Source: Heterobilharzia americana
Lineage: Eukaryota; Platyhelminthes; Trematoda; Strigeidida; Schistosomatidae
Length of the DNA stretch: 64,000 bases
Assembly (NCBI GenBank): GCA_944470555.2
Contig: OX104132.1
Location: 13,835,755 to 13,899,754 of the forward strand
Reading direction: 5' to 3'
Notes under the pieces: generated by a model
Told to the model about the DNA's origin: nothing
The model's database searches: none
Seen by the model: the letters and a program-made list of their open reading frames with translations, nothing else
Shown here: positions 33,665 through 46,154 of the stretch, in pieces
Position numbering within the stretch: position 1 is the first letter of the stretch
Layout: each line of letters begins with the position of its first letter
Translations under genes and position numbers: made by a program

Positions 33665-36175
33665 GTAATGAAACATTTGGTCTTCCTGTTCGAAGACTAA
33701 TCAACAAACTCACACGACTTTCACAGACAGAAGGCAGATACACAAACAACCGTATATTCAATACTAGATGTCTCAGGAATCAAATCATTCCTAAATATCC
33801 ACGTCCACGTGCACCGATTCTAACAGACAAAGTCAAAGCAGCTATAGAGCGTGTCAGTAAACTCTGTCTTAAAGAAGAAATTCATTGAATAGTCAAAAAG
33901 TTGCACAACATCAGGAATTATATTGAAGATCTTAAGTGTAAGCTGATACAAACAGTTAGCGAAAAAGATTATGAGCTTCTGACAGACAATTTCAATAAAG
34001 CAAGATCAGCAGCATTCAAGAAATCCAAAAATACTCAGATTAAGAAGTTCAACAAACCTATGGAAGAAAAGCACGCAGTCAACAGTAATGAAATTAACAA
34101 TAGCATATCACCGATGATCGATAAGTCAAAGTGGGTTGTCAATGTCTCAAGTAGAGTCCTAAGCTCAACAGAAGTGAAAGTGCTGGAGAAAGGTCTTAAT
34201 TTCAATGTAGCGGTTTAGGAGTTGAAACCAGAAGATGTCATTCCCAAAATAGAAATAGCGTTAAGTTCAATAGATAAGACAACTGCAGATGAGGTAAGAG
34301 CACAGTGTACTCTAACACTGAAACGACATAAGAAAGTGAAATCTAATTCACCAAAGTCAGAGAGGGAAGCTCTCAGGAACCTTCAAAATGATAACAATAT
34401 AGTAATTGCCAAATCGGATAAAGGCAACTTAATAGTTGTGATGAACAAATCTGACTTCATCTGCAAGGTGAACGAGCATACAGAAACAGGACCATATGAG
34501 GAAATTAAAAAGACGGTGGATACTATTATGAATAAGGTCAAGAAATCGACAAGGGATCTGATACGCCGGATGAAGCCATTTCTAGGTGAGTCGAAGTGAT
34601 TTAATTTAATGCCGAAAACTAATAATCCCAGTAGAATGTATGGCACTATTGAGATTCATAAGCCAGGTTATCCCATCAGGCCTATAGTAGATTTTAGAAA
34701 CACTCCGACTTACGAGTTGTCTAAATATTTAGCAATGGTGTTAGGTCCAATAAGAAATCACTCAAAGTCTCAACTTACCAACTCTTATGACTTAAAGCAT
34801 AGACAAGACGACATACACTTAGACGACAGTGAAAAAAATGGTTAGTTTTGACATAACTAGCCTTTACACAAACATACCGATTGATATGGCTCTGGAGGCA
34901 GTTCGAAATGGGCTTACAGATGACAAAGAACTTACGCAGCGAACTAAGCTGCCGATCGAGGAAATCATACTAGGAGTACGATTATGCCTAACATCTACAG
35001 TTTTTAAGTTTCAAAATAAAATATATAAACAAACTCAAGGTGTTGCCATGGGATCACCAATATCCCCCATCGTTGCAGACATATTTATGGATAGTTGGGA
35101 ACACATGTCCCTTCAAACATCTAGTCCTACTCAAAAGACATGGTTCCAATATGTAGATGATACGTTTACAGTACTGAAATCGGAACACATCAATAGGTTC
35201 TTGGCACATATAAATTCAGTAGTAAATGCAATCCAATTTATCTGTGACTTAGAAAGCGAAGAAGGTGAGCTAGCAATGTTGGATTGCAAGATTAAACAAA
35301 CACAAGAAGGAAATCTAGAGACTAGTATCTATAGGAAACCTACCCATTCGAATCGCTACTTAGACTTCGAATCCTCCCACCCCATTTCAGTTTAATTAGG
35401 CCTAGTTAAATGCTTAGGTGATAGAGCGAAAAAGCTTACTAGTAGATCGGAAAATCAGCGACAAGAAATTAGACACATCAAGAATACCCTACGTTTCAAT
35501 AATTACCCACCAAAATTTGTAAATAAATTCATAAGAAATAGAAAGAAAAATATTAGCAGGGTAGTAGTAGTAATACAGATGTTATTAATAATAATCCCAC
35601 TACTAGTGGCAATAATGGCGACAGGGTTGAGAGAGAATTCAAAGCCTCTGCTGTGTTACCATACAAGGAAGGAACCTCAGAAGCACTACGAAGAATTCTC
35701 AATAAAGCTGGGATTAAAGTGGCATTCAAACCAACAAACTCGCTTAGAAACAAGCTCTGTAGGTTAAAAGATCCTATCGATGCAATTAAGCAAAATAATG
35801 TGGTTTACCAGATTCCTTGCAATGATTGCGAGGTCAAGTACATAGGTCAAAGCAGTCAGTCGACCAGGGTCGATTAGAATAACAGAGCACAAAAACTTAG
35901 CTAAATCAAGATCAGTAGATCCTAATGAGATAAGAAATCTAGAGAAAAACTCGGCTATAGCTCTGCATGCGATGACACACAATCACACAGTAGGGTAGGA
36001 TAGGGTGACAGTGTTGAAAACTAACTTAGTTAGGTGGCGGGAGAGATTGATAACCGAATCTTTGTTTATCGAATCAACACCAAACACATGCAGTAATCGA
36101 AATGATGCTGCACCTGTCCCAGATATATGGAAAATTCTACTAGCCTTGTCATCACAGAGAAGGAGAGAAAACTAG
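33445..36175 (+). pseudogene. PLE reverse transcriptase/GIY-YIG, unit 1
   Basis: The reading runs from an ATG at 33445 through an N-terminal PLE domain (KWVVNVSSR, EKGLNFNVAV, IAKSDKGNLIVVMN). The reverse transcriptase has RPIVDF at about 34680, SFDITSLYTNIPI, QGVAMGSPISPIVAD, the catalytic YVDDTF at about 35152 and IYRKPTHSNRYLDF. A linker leads to GIY-YIG (CNDCEVKYIGQSSQ at about 35817). Breaks: TGA 33886, TAG 34216, TGA 34597, a frameshift in the A run at about 34830, TAA 35393, frameshifts at about 35550-35640 and 35870, and TAG 35996. The last stop is at 36173. The catalytic motifs themselves are intact. Confidence 0.85.
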
Positions 36176-36346
36176 GAATATATAAAGACTGTCTCGAAGT
36201 TGTGGAGTTACCTGATATGAATATGGACAATAAATTATGTCCGAAACGTTATCCAGTAAATGCTACTGTTTCACTGTGTGATATTTCTAATAAACAGGCT
36301 AAAATGGAATTACACTCGACCACAGTGCCCATGTTTAACACTTATA
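35885..36346 (+). repeat. PLE pseudo-LTR 2
   Basis: Second copy, 2682 bp after the first. It joins unit 1 to unit 2 without a spacer. Confidence 0.8.
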
Positions 36347-38857
36347 GTAATGAAACATTTGGTCTTCCTGTTCGAAGACTAATCAACAAACTCACACGAC
36401 TTTCACAGACAGAAGGCAGATACACAAACAACCGTATATTCAATACTAGATGTCTCAGGAATCAAATCATTCCTAAATATCCACGTCCACGTGCACCGAT
36501 TCTAACAGACAAAGTCAAAGCAGCTATAGAGCGTGTCAGTAAACTCTGTCTTAAAGAAGAAATTCATTGAATAGTCAAAAAGTTGCACAACATCAGGAAT
36601 TATATTGAAGATCTTAAGTGTAAGCTGATACAAACAGTTAGCGAAAAAGATTATGAGCTTCTGACAGACAATTTCAATAAAGCAAGATCAGCAGCATTCA
36701 AGAAATCCAAAAATACTCAGATTAAGAAGTTCAACAAACCTATGGAAGAAAAGCACGCAGTCAACAGTAATGAAATTAACAATAGCATATCACCGATGAT
36801 CGATAAGTCAAAGTGGGTTGTCAATGTCTCAAGTAGAGTCCTAAGCTCAACAGAAGTGAAAGTGCTGGAGAAAGGTCTTAATTTCAATGTAGCGGTTTAG
36901 GAGTTGAAACCAGAAGATGTCATTCCCAAAATAGAAATAGCGTTAAGTTCAATAGATAAGACAACTGCAGATGAGGTAAGAGCACAGTGTACTCTAACAC
37001 TGAAACGACATAAGAAAGTGAAATCTAATTCACCAAAGTCAGAGAGGGAAGCTCTCAGGAACCTTCAAAATGATAACAATATAGTAATTGCCAAATCGGA
37101 TAAAGGCAACTTAATAGTTGTGATGAACAAATCTGACTTCATCTGCAAGGTGAACGAGCATACAGAAACAGGACCATATGAGGAAATTAAAAAGACGGTG
37201 GATACTATTATGAATAAGGTCAAGAAATCGACAAGGGATCTGATACGCCGGATGAAGCCATTTCTAGGTGAGTCGAAGTGATTTAATTTAATGCCGAAAA
37301 CTAATAATCCCAGTAGAATGTATGGCACTATTGAGATTCATAAGCCAGGTTATCCCATCAGGCCTATAGTAGATTTTAGAAACACTCCGACTTACGAGTT
37401 GTCTAAATATTTAGCAATGGTGTTAGGTCCAATAAGAAATCACTCAAAGTCTCAACTTACCAACTCTTATGACTTAAAGCATAGACAAGACGACATACAC
37501 TTAGACGACAGTGAAAAAAATGGTTAGTTTTGACATAACTAGCCTTTACACAAACATACCGATTGATATGGCTCTGGAGGCAGTTCGAAATGGGCTTACA
37601 GATGACAAAGAACTTACGCAGCGAACTAAGCTGCCGATCGAGGAAATCATACTAGGAGTACGATTATGCCTAACATCTACAGTTTTTAAGTTTCAAAATA
37701 AAATATATAAACAAACTCAAGGTGTTGCCATGGGATCACCAATATCCCCCATCGTTGCAGACATATTTATGGATAGTTGGGAACACATGTCCCTTCAAAC
37801 ATCTAGTCCTACTCAAAAGACATGGTTCCAATATGTAGATGATACGTTTACAGTACTGAAATCGGAACACATCAATAGGTTCTTGGCACATATAAATTCA
37901 GTAGTAAATGCAATCCAATTTATCTGTGACTTAGAAAGCGAAGAAGGTGAGCTAGCAATGTTGGATTGCAAGATTAAACAAACACAAGAAGGAAATCTAG
38001 AGACTAGTATCTATAGGAAACCTACCCATTCGAATCGCTACTTAGACTTCGAATCCTCCCACCCCATTTCAGTTTAATTAGGCCTAGTTAAATGCTTAGG
38101 TGATAGAGCGAAAAAGCTTACTAGTAGATCGGAAAATCAGCGACAAGAAATTAGACACATCAAGAATACCCTACGTTTCAATAATTACCCACCAAAATTT
38201 GTAAATAAATTCATAAGAAATAGAAAGAAAAATATTAGCAGGGTAGTAGTAGTAATACAGATGTTATTAATAATAATCCCACTACTAGTGGCAATAATGG
38301 CGACAGGGTTGAGAGAGAATTCAAAGCCTCTGCTGTGTTACCATACAAGGAAGGAACCTCAGAAGCACTACGAAGAATTCTCAATAAAGCTGGGATTAAA
38401 GTGGCATTCAAACCAACAAACTCGCTTAGAAACAAGCTCTGTAGGTTAAAAGATCCTATCGATGCAATTAAGCAAAATAATGTGGTTTACCAGATTCCTT
38501 GCAATGATTGCGAGGTCAAGTACATAGGTCAAAGCAGTCAGTCGACCAGGGTCGATTAGAATAACAGAGCACAAAAACTTAGCTAAATCAAGATCAGTAG
38601 ATCCTAATGAGATAAGAAATCTAGAGAAAAACTCGGCTATAGCTCTGCATGCGATGACACACAATCACACAGTAGGGTAGGATAGGGTGACAGTGTTGAA
38701 AACTAACTTAGTTAGGTGGCGGGAGAGATTGATAACCGAATCTTTGTTTATCGAATCAACACCAAACACATGCAGTAATCGAAATGATGCTGCACCTGTC
38801 CCAGATATATGGAAAATTCTACTAGCCTTGTCATCACAGAGAAGGAGAGAAAACTAG
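36127..38857 (+). pseudogene. PLE reverse transcriptase/GIY-YIG, unit 2
   Basis: Copy of unit 1 shifted by 2682 bp, with every stop and frameshift at the equivalent place (for example TGA 36568, TAG 36898, TGA 37279, TAA 38075). Its start overlaps the end of unit 1 within the shared pLTR. Confidence 0.85.
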
Positions 38858-39028
38858 GAATATATAAAGACTGTCTCGAAGTTGTGGAGTTACCTGATAT
38901 GAATATGGACAATAAATTATGTCCGAAACGTTATCCAGTAAATGCTACTGTTTCACTGTGTGATATTTCTAATAAACAGGCTAAAATGGAATTACACTCG
39001 ACCACAGTGCCCATGTTTAACACTTATA
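38567..39028 (+). repeat. PLE pseudo-LTR 3
   Basis: Third copy, joining unit 2 to unit 3 without a spacer. Confidence 0.8.
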
Positions 39029-41539
39029 GTAATGAAACATTTGGTCTTCCTGTTCGAAGACTAATCAACAAACTCACACGACTTTCACAGACAGAAGGCA
39101 GATACACAAACAACCGTATATTCAATACTAGATGTCTCAGGAATCAAATCATTCCTAAATATCCACGTCCACGTGCACCGATTCTAACAGACAAAGTCAA
39201 AGCAGCTATAGAGCGTGTCAGTAAACTCTGTCTTAAAGAAGAAATTCATTGAATAGTCAAAAAGTTGCACAACATCAGGAATTATATTGAAGATCTTAAG
39301 TGTAAGCTGATACAAACAGTTAGCGAAAAAGATTATGAGCTTCTGACAGACAATTTCAATAAAGCAAGATCAGCAGCATTCAAGAAATCCAAAAATACTC
39401 AGATTAAGAAGTTCAACAAACCTATGGAAGAAAAGCACGCAGTCAACAGTAATGAAATTAACAATAGCATATCACCGATGATCGATAAGTCAAAGTGGGT
39501 TGTCAATGTCTCAAGTAGAGTCCTAAGCTCAACAGAAGTGAAAGTGCTGGAGAAAGGTCTTAATTTCAATGTAGCGGTTTAGGAGTTGAAACCAGAAGAT
39601 GTCATTCCCAAAATAGAAATAGCGTTAAGTTCAATAGATAAGACAACTGCAGATGAGGTAAGAGCACAGTGTACTCTAACACTGAAACGACATAAGAAAG
39701 TGAAATCTAATTCACCAAAGTCAGAGAGGGAAGCTCTCAGGAACCTTCAAAATGATAACAATATAGTAATTGCCAAATCGGATAAAGGCAACTTAATAGT
39801 TGTGATGAACAAATCTGACTTCATCTGCAAGGTGAACGAGCATACAGAAACAGGACCATATGAGGAAATTAAAAAGACGGTGGATACTATTATGAATAAG
39901 GTCAAGAAATCGACAAGGGATCTGATACGCCGGATGAAGCCATTTCTAGGTGAGTCGAAGTGATTTAATTTAATGCCGAAAACTAATAATCCCAGTAGAA
40001 TGTATGGCACTATTGAGATTCATAAGCCAGGTTATCCCATCAGGCCTATAGTAGATTTTAGAAACACTCCGACTTACGAGTTGTCTAAATATTTAGCAAT
40101 GGTGTTAGGTCCAATAAGAAATCACTCAAAGTCTCAACTTACCAACTCTTATGACTTAAAGCATAGACAAGACGACATACACTTAGACGACAGTGAAAAA
40201 AATGGTTAGTTTTGACATAACTAGCCTTTACACAAACATACCGATTGATATGGCTCTGGAGGCAGTTCGAAATGGGCTTACAGATGACAAAGAACTTACG
40301 CAGCGAACTAAGCTGCCGATCGAGGAAATCATACTAGGAGTACGATTATGCCTAACATCTACAGTTTTTAAGTTTCAAAATAAAATATATAAACAAACTC
40401 AAGGTGTTGCCATGGGATCACCAATATCCCCCATCGTTGCAGACATATTTATGGATAGTTGGGAACACATGTCCCTTCAAACATCTAGTCCTACTCAAAA
40501 GACATGGTTCCAATATGTAGATGATACGTTTACAGTACTGAAATCGGAACACATCAATAGGTTCTTGGCACATATAAATTCAGTAGTAAATGCAATCCAA
40601 TTTATCTGTGACTTAGAAAGCGAAGAAGGTGAGCTAGCAATGTTGGATTGCAAGATTAAACAAACACAAGAAGGAAATCTAGAGACTAGTATCTATAGGA
40701 AACCTACCCATTCGAATCGCTACTTAGACTTCGAATCCTCCCACCCCATTTCAGTTTAATTAGGCCTAGTTAAATGCTTAGGTGATAGAGCGAAAAAGCT
40801 TACTAGTAGATCGGAAAATCAGCGACAAGAAATTAGACACATCAAGAATACCCTACGTTTCAATAATTACCCACCAAAATTTGTAAATAAATTCATAAGA
40901 AATAGAAAGAAAAATATTAGCAGGGTAGTAGTAGTAATACAGATGTTATTAATAATAATCCCACTACTAGTGGCAATAATGGCGACAGGGTTGAGAGAGA
41001 ATTCAAAGCCTCTGCTGTGTTACCATACAAGGAAGGAACCTCAGAAGCACTACGAAGAATTCTCAATAAAGCTGGGATTAAAGTGGCATTCAAACCAACA
41101 AACTCGCTTAGAAACAAGCTCTGTAGGTTAAAAGATCCTATCGATGCAATTAAGCAAAATAATGTGGTTTACCAGATTCCTTGCAATGATTGCGAGGTCA
41201 AGTACATAGGTCAAAGCAGTCAGTCGACCAGGGTCGATTAGAATAACAGAGCACAAAAACTTAGCTAAATCAAGATCAGTAGATCCTAATGAGATAAGAA
41301 ATCTAGAGAAAAACTCGGCTATAGCTCTGCATGCGATGACACACAATCACACAGTAGGGTAGGATAGGGTGACAGTGTTGAAAACTAACTTAGTTAGGTG
41401 GCGGGAGAGATTGATAACCGAATCTTTGTTTATCGAATCAACACCAAACACATGCAGTAATCGAAATGATGCTGCACCTGTCCCAGATATATGGAAAATT
41501 CTACTAGCCTTGTCATCACAGAGAAGGAGAGAAAACTAG
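38809..41539 (+). pseudogene. PLE reverse transcriptase/GIY-YIG, unit 3
   Basis: Copy of units 1 and 2 shifted by a further 2682 bp, with the same lesions (TGA 39250, TAG 39580, TGA 39961, TAA 40757). Its tail lies in the fourth pLTR. Confidence 0.85.
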
Positions 41540-41710
41540 GAATATATAAAGACTGTCTCGAAGTTGTGGAGTTACCTGATATGAATATGGACAATAAATT
41601 ATGTCCGAAACGTTATCCAGTAAATGCTACTGTTTCACTGTGTGATATTTCTAATAAACAGGCTAAAATGGAATTACACTCGACCACAGTGGCCATGTTT
41701 TGTACTTATA
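41249..41710 (+). repeat. PLE pseudo-LTR 4
   Basis: Fourth copy, closing the array. Identity to the other units stops at about 41691 and resemblance ends at about 41710, which sets the pLTR right edge. The following sequence is unrelated. Confidence 0.8.
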
Positions 41711-41884
41711 TTAAGAGAATGTGATATGATTAATATTGTTAAGATTGATGATAACTGTGACCTAATAATTGATTTTATTCAACTTTTTAAATGAGTGGCC
41801 ACATTTTAGGACAATACTAAATTAACATTTTAGCTGCACAAAAAAAAGGATTACTTTAGAGACAAACATGAATTTATCATTATA

Positions 41885-42740
41885 ACTATTTGTCCCTTGG
41901 GTTCCTAATGGAACATAGGGGCTTCAGTAGCACCCCTCTATTGCACTCTGCTCTCTGCAATCTTTTAAACCTGGCTCCATGACAGCTCAAAAGCTCTCAT
42001 TTCTCCCTCACACGATCTCCTCCATGTCACCCTCACCTACGATGCCCAACTCGTCGTTTCCCATCTGCGTTTTACTCGAGTGTCTGGCTTGGCGCGTGAT
42101 ATCCCCAGTCGGCCTTCTCAGTGTATGCCCAATCCATCTCCACTTCCTTCTGCATATTTCTTGAGTGATGGGTTCTTGGTCGGTTCATTGTCTGGCCAGA
42201 GTTCCTTGTTGCTTATTCTTTCTGGCCTTAAGATCTGATCTTCAGTAACGAGCCAGCGTAGGCAGTTGTTGATGAACGTCTGTAATTTATTGGAAATCAC
42301 TTTCGTGACGCGTCAAGTGTCTGAGCCGTATAGAAGCACTGACTTGATTGAACTGGTGTTGAAAATCCACATCTTGTTCACGGTTCATGCTGAGTGCAGA
42401 AGATTTCCACACTGCTTTCAGGCTAATGAATGCCTGTCTTTCCAATCCTGGCTTTGACGTCCTTGTCTGTGCCTCCTATAGTTGAAACAGTGCTTCCTAG
42501 ATAAGTGAAAGAGGCTACTTCCTTTAAGTTTCTCGCGTTGATGGTGATTGGAGTTTGTTGGTGGTGTTGCTTGGGTATCTTCATCAGGTCTGTCTTCTTT
42601 ACGTTCACCTGAAGTCCCGTCTTCACTGCCTGTCCTGTCAACTTGTTGGATTTTGCCCATAGATCTTCAAGTTTGTGCGATATTAGACACAAGTCATCGG
42701 CGAAATCCAAATCTTCTAGGATCTTTCCCCCAGTCCAGAG
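41885..42740 (-). mobile_element. RTE/SR2-like LINE, 5'-truncated
   Basis: From the high end the minus strand reads LDFADDLCLISHKLEDL (reverse transcriptase motif C, about 42710). It continues with LQVNVKKTDLMKIP, NLKEVASFTYLGSTVST and, in broken frames, the C-terminal domain, ending near 41890 with TTCCATTAGGAACCCAAGG. This is the best preserved of the four RTE pieces, though with several stops after KTGIH. Confidence 0.8.
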
Positions 42741-43529
42741 TATCCCCTAACATGAATTAATAATCTTATAATTTAATGAATAGTGTAAATAAGCAACATG
42801 GTCTTCTTTAGGACTGTTCATCCGAAGCATACATCTTGCTACTTGGCTTTTTCCAAATAAATAAATAAAATCTTAAGCCGTACATTCAATTTCCTCCTAC
42901 TGTGTGGTATATGCAGTTGTTAACATTCAGTGTTTGTCGTAATATCCTCATATTTGTGTAAAACATTCATTTCTAATGTATTTTCTGGCATAGATTATTA
43001 ATACAGCTAGTCGGTGTAAGAATGCTAGAAAAATTTACATGCAAATTCCCTTTGAGACTATACCTAAAGTTACCCCCTTGAGTTTAAATTAGATAGTAAT
43101 AAAAAGCTTAAGCTTTATAAAGGTTATAAAAATATCTGTGGTATTATTCCTCTGAAGTCAAAAATGTGGAAAGCAAAGATGTCAAATTCTTTTTCTTAGA
43201 AGTAACTGGCCTTATGGATATGATCCGAAAGTTGGAAAACCTTTCAAATTAGACTGTATTGATACAGTATTGTAGTGGCCGTTGCTGATCAGAATGGATA
43301 TAAGTAATGTATGTTGTGACGGCGGTAGAAATCATAGGTAATTACCAACAATGGGTAAAGATATTCATTCGAAGTGCAGCCATCCTCTCCCGAAGGTATC
43401 AACTTGTCTTCTCCAGTTTTTTACCCCTGGTGACTCCACCACAGCTACTGCTGTACTCATTAGCTATCTGGTCACCTTCCCCAGCTCACTCATATACATG
43501 GGTTGGGCTGAGTTCATTAGTCGTAGCTG

Positions 43530-43949
43530 CTAGACGATGGCATTCGGGACACTTTCGGTGAACTGTGCAGCCAGTAGCTGTGCATGGGAGTCCTTATCCA
43601 GAGTGAGTAGTGCTAGTCGAAGTAGTTTTGTCAACTTCACGACCAATATCAGAGGGTTTTCGTTTATTCCAAGTTTCGTGCTCTGGAACTGCTGCATCGT
43701 CAGCTCCCTGTCCACTGGGCTGTCGAACTCCGCCTCCAGCTGTTCAATCATTCTCTTCTAAGTCTCCTTTCCATCCACATGCTCCACGCCGTCATATGCC
43801 GCTTTCGCTGTACCCCTCAGCAACGTGCCAAGCAATACAACATTCGCTCCTGAATCCCGAACACTCCCTAGCTCCACGACCCACTCGAAGTCCCTGAGGA
43901 AGGCCTTGGTGTCTCCATTCCCGGACACAGCAGACTGTGGAATCTTCAT
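43530..43949 (-). pseudogene. gag: Ty3/Gypsy-type retrotransposon gag remnant
   Basis: The frame starts MKIPQSAVSGNGDTKAFLRD and contains LLRGTAKAAYDGVEH. An in-frame TAG (about 43758) interrupts it before KRMIEQLEAEFDSP. It goes on to LLAAQFTESVPNAIV and a stop near 43530. The order of a short start, an FLRDFE-like block, an LLRGTA block and an FxExxP block is usual for gag of Gypsy-type elements, including those known from schistosomes. No nucleocapsid knuckles, protease or pol remain. Family-level naming is not attempted. Confidence 0.6.
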
Positions 43950-43984
43950 CACGTCCAGAAGCAGCGACACTAATTGTAGAAAAC

Positions 43985-44265
43985 GACAAGACGGAGAAGA
44001 AAAAAGGAATGTTTTTATTGACATCTTGTATAGTAGTTGTCAAACATTGTACACCTTCAACTAAGAAAGTCATTTGTATAATGTGCTTCATTTCCTCTTC
44101 TGCTACTATTTTGATTTGCTCTTAATACGCCCACAATTTCTGTGTTTCTCTGCTCAGAATCCTTACCCATTGCTGGTAATTGCCTATGATTTCTCACCTC
44201 CTCTCAACACATACTACTTATTTCCGTTGTTATCAGCAACGCCCACCACAGTATCATTTACTGGA
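43985..44265 (-). repeat. LTR-like repeat beside gag remnant
   Basis: It lies immediately upstream (minus strand) of the gag start and matches the isolated copy at 13900-14190 over most of its length. It is probably the 5' LTR of the truncated element. The exact ends and the primer binding site could not be fixed. Confidence 0.5.
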
Positions 44266-44269
44266 TCAC

Positions 44270-44445
44270 GATTTCAGCAGAATTTATTGCTCATATATTC
44301 ATATCAAAGTGAATGTGACATGAATATGAGCAATAGGTTCTGCTTGAATCGTCATCCATTAAATAATACGGTATCACTGTGTCCTGTATCAAATAAACAA
44401 TCTAATATGAAATTATACAGTACCCAAGTTTTACTCTTTTGTTTG
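44270..44445 (+). mobile_element. Penelope-like element pLTR end, with inverted stub
   Basis: The plus strand reads CDMNMSNRFCLNRHPLNNTV, SLCPVSNKQSNMKLYSTQV, matching the pLTR edge of the array. Immediately to the left, 44280-44312 contains the reverse complement of the ATGAATATGAGCAATA block. The pLTR edge is therefore present twice, in inverted orientation around a centre near 44315. Confidence 0.65.
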
Positions 44446-44449
44446 AGTC

Positions 44450-45720
44450 CTTTAAATGCAGGAGTTTTTTCTTCACATTGATGTGTGAACTACGTGGCAT
44501 CAGAAATATTTCAAAACAATTGTATTCAAACAATACTGTTTATTGCAAAGATAAATATAACTTATTGAAACGTCTAGTCGAAACCCAACATTGGTAGTAA
44601 AAGATAATAGTTATCATAATGCAACTCGTTGACCACATGTGCTTTTATGCAAGACGATTCAATTGTGCAAGAACTAACAGCACACCAAGAAGAAATATGC
44701 TGATAAACTAAAGGCTGAACACCAATTATCTAAATAGCTGAATAAAAGATTTACCATTTAACTGATCAAAAATAAATTCTAAATTCTCATATCCTTTTCA
44801 ATACGATTGTATGCCTTACTTTGATTTGAATAAGTCTAATCAACGAAGATATAATCTCAGAGTAAATTAATTTACATACGTGACATTTCTTGGTTTATTC
44901 AGGAATTATATCTCACCAATAAGTAAGTTAAGATGGATACAAAATCTACCATAATTTAAATATGCAGCTCAATAAGCCTTGCATTCTTTCATATTTATCA
45001 TTATAACAAATAATTGAAGCTTGAATTTTATGCTTAGTTGATGTCAACATTTCATAGTGAACATACCATGACCTTTGTGTGATGCATAAACAGTCAATTT
45101 CAATATAATTGAAATAATTCGTGGTGGTATGTATAAGAGACCAAAGCTAAGAAGTTAATGTGATTATGTTAGCAGTGAAATCCTATTCAGTGACATGTTT
45201 AAGTTAATATGGACTAAGCAGTTTGATACTAAAACTCAACATTAGAGTATTTCTCGCTTCAACAATTGCTTATTATTACATATAACTTCATTTAGTGATC
45301 TAAATGTTAGAAAGTGTGGTGTTCAACTTTCGACACATATAGTTCAAGTTACTCCAACCGTCTTTGGTGAAAAATTTCAGAATCTGTTTTGTTAGAAAAT
45401 GAACAAATCAGTTATGCGGAATCTACTGGAAAGCTTGCCAATTAAGAATAAATACACTCATTATTAATGATAAATATCGATTTTACAAAAGTAAAAACAT
45501 TTTTACTGTATGCATATTTATCCCTGTGATTATCTTCTTTAAGAATTCTCTTCATAGTTACAATAGAGAAAACATCATTGCCTTTACAAAGTGATTCAAG
45601 CATTTGTTTGAGTAAAAGTTTCTTAAGTTTCTTGAGTCAGTTTCTTAAAAACTACACAGTTCATGCACGGTAAAAACAATTGACCTATTCAACATAATGA
45701 TCCACGTAATTGCATAACAC
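44450..45720. other. non-coding DNA, nothing recognised
   Basis: AT-rich sequence without a supported feature. Confidence 0.4.
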
Positions 45721-45724
45721 AGGC

Positions 45725-46150
45725 GTTTTGGCGACATTGCTAACGTATGGTTGAATTATCATGTGACCGATGTAGACGTTGGACGAAGGGTACTAGGTAA
45801 GACGTGGGAGTCAGTGAATGGAGTTATAGATTTTCATCAAGTGACGTGGCTTAGATATATGCTACGCATGCCAAGCCACCGCCTAGCTTGACTTACAATG
45901 CTAGAAGAAGTTGTACTAGGTTGGAAAAAAGGTTCAGAATGCCAAGACTAAGTTCCAGCACTAATGCATGAAATCTTTTATTGTTGGAATGAGCCATGGG
46001 GAAGCTGTAGACTACCCGGTTAGAGTCCAGGAGAAGATAAGGATCAGTGGTTCAGGATTCTTGGTGACACGGCTGAAAATGGGTCAGAGTGGTGCAGATA
46101 TGTTCATTGTCTGACATCTTTTAAAGGTTGGACGTTTCGACTAAACTTAA
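45725..46150 (+). mobile_element. LINE ORF2 C-terminal remnant
   Basis: In broken frames the plus strand reads VLGKTWESVNGVIDFHQ, TWLRYMLRMPSHRLA, VVLGWKKGSECQD and DQWFRILGDTAENGSEWCR. These are blocks of a LINE C-terminus after the reverse transcriptase (the LRYxxRMPxHRL block is typical). It does not match the RTE pieces closely, so it is a different LINE family. Confidence 0.6.
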
Positions 46151-46154
46151 TTTA

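Larger units (their letters stand above)
33203..41710 (+). mobile_element. Penelope-like element: three-unit tandem array
   Basis: Three consecutive units repeat at exactly 2682 bp, with a further partial unit that completes a fourth pLTR. Similarity begins abruptly at 33203 and fades at about 41691-41710. By eye the units are identical, the one difference seen being C at 33216 where the others have T. Each unit encodes the PLE N-terminal domain, a reverse transcriptase (RPIVDF, FDITSLYTNIP, QGVAMGSP, YVDDTF) and a GIY-YIG domain (VVYQIPCNDCEVKYIGQ). pLTR-body-pLTR tandems are a known PLE arrangement. All units carry the same stops and frameshifts, so the array is not able to encode a full protein. 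Confidence 0.9.

Noticed and set aside
34383..34646. antisense hydrophobic ORF recurring in each PLE unit
   Set aside because: It is the reverse-strand shadow of the PLE coding region. Its triple occurrence follows from the tandem repeat.
33203..41710. CRISPR-like or satellite array
   Set aside because: The period is 2682 bp without spacers and encodes a reverse transcriptase and GIY-YIG domain, so it is a retroelement tandem.
33203..41710. three independent PLE insertions
   Set aside because: Shared inactivating stops and frameshifts at identical unit positions rule out independent insertion of active copies.
43537..43897. plus-strand Ser/Pro-rich ORFs
   Set aside because: They are the reverse-strand shadow of the gag remnant, whose residues fit a known gag pattern.
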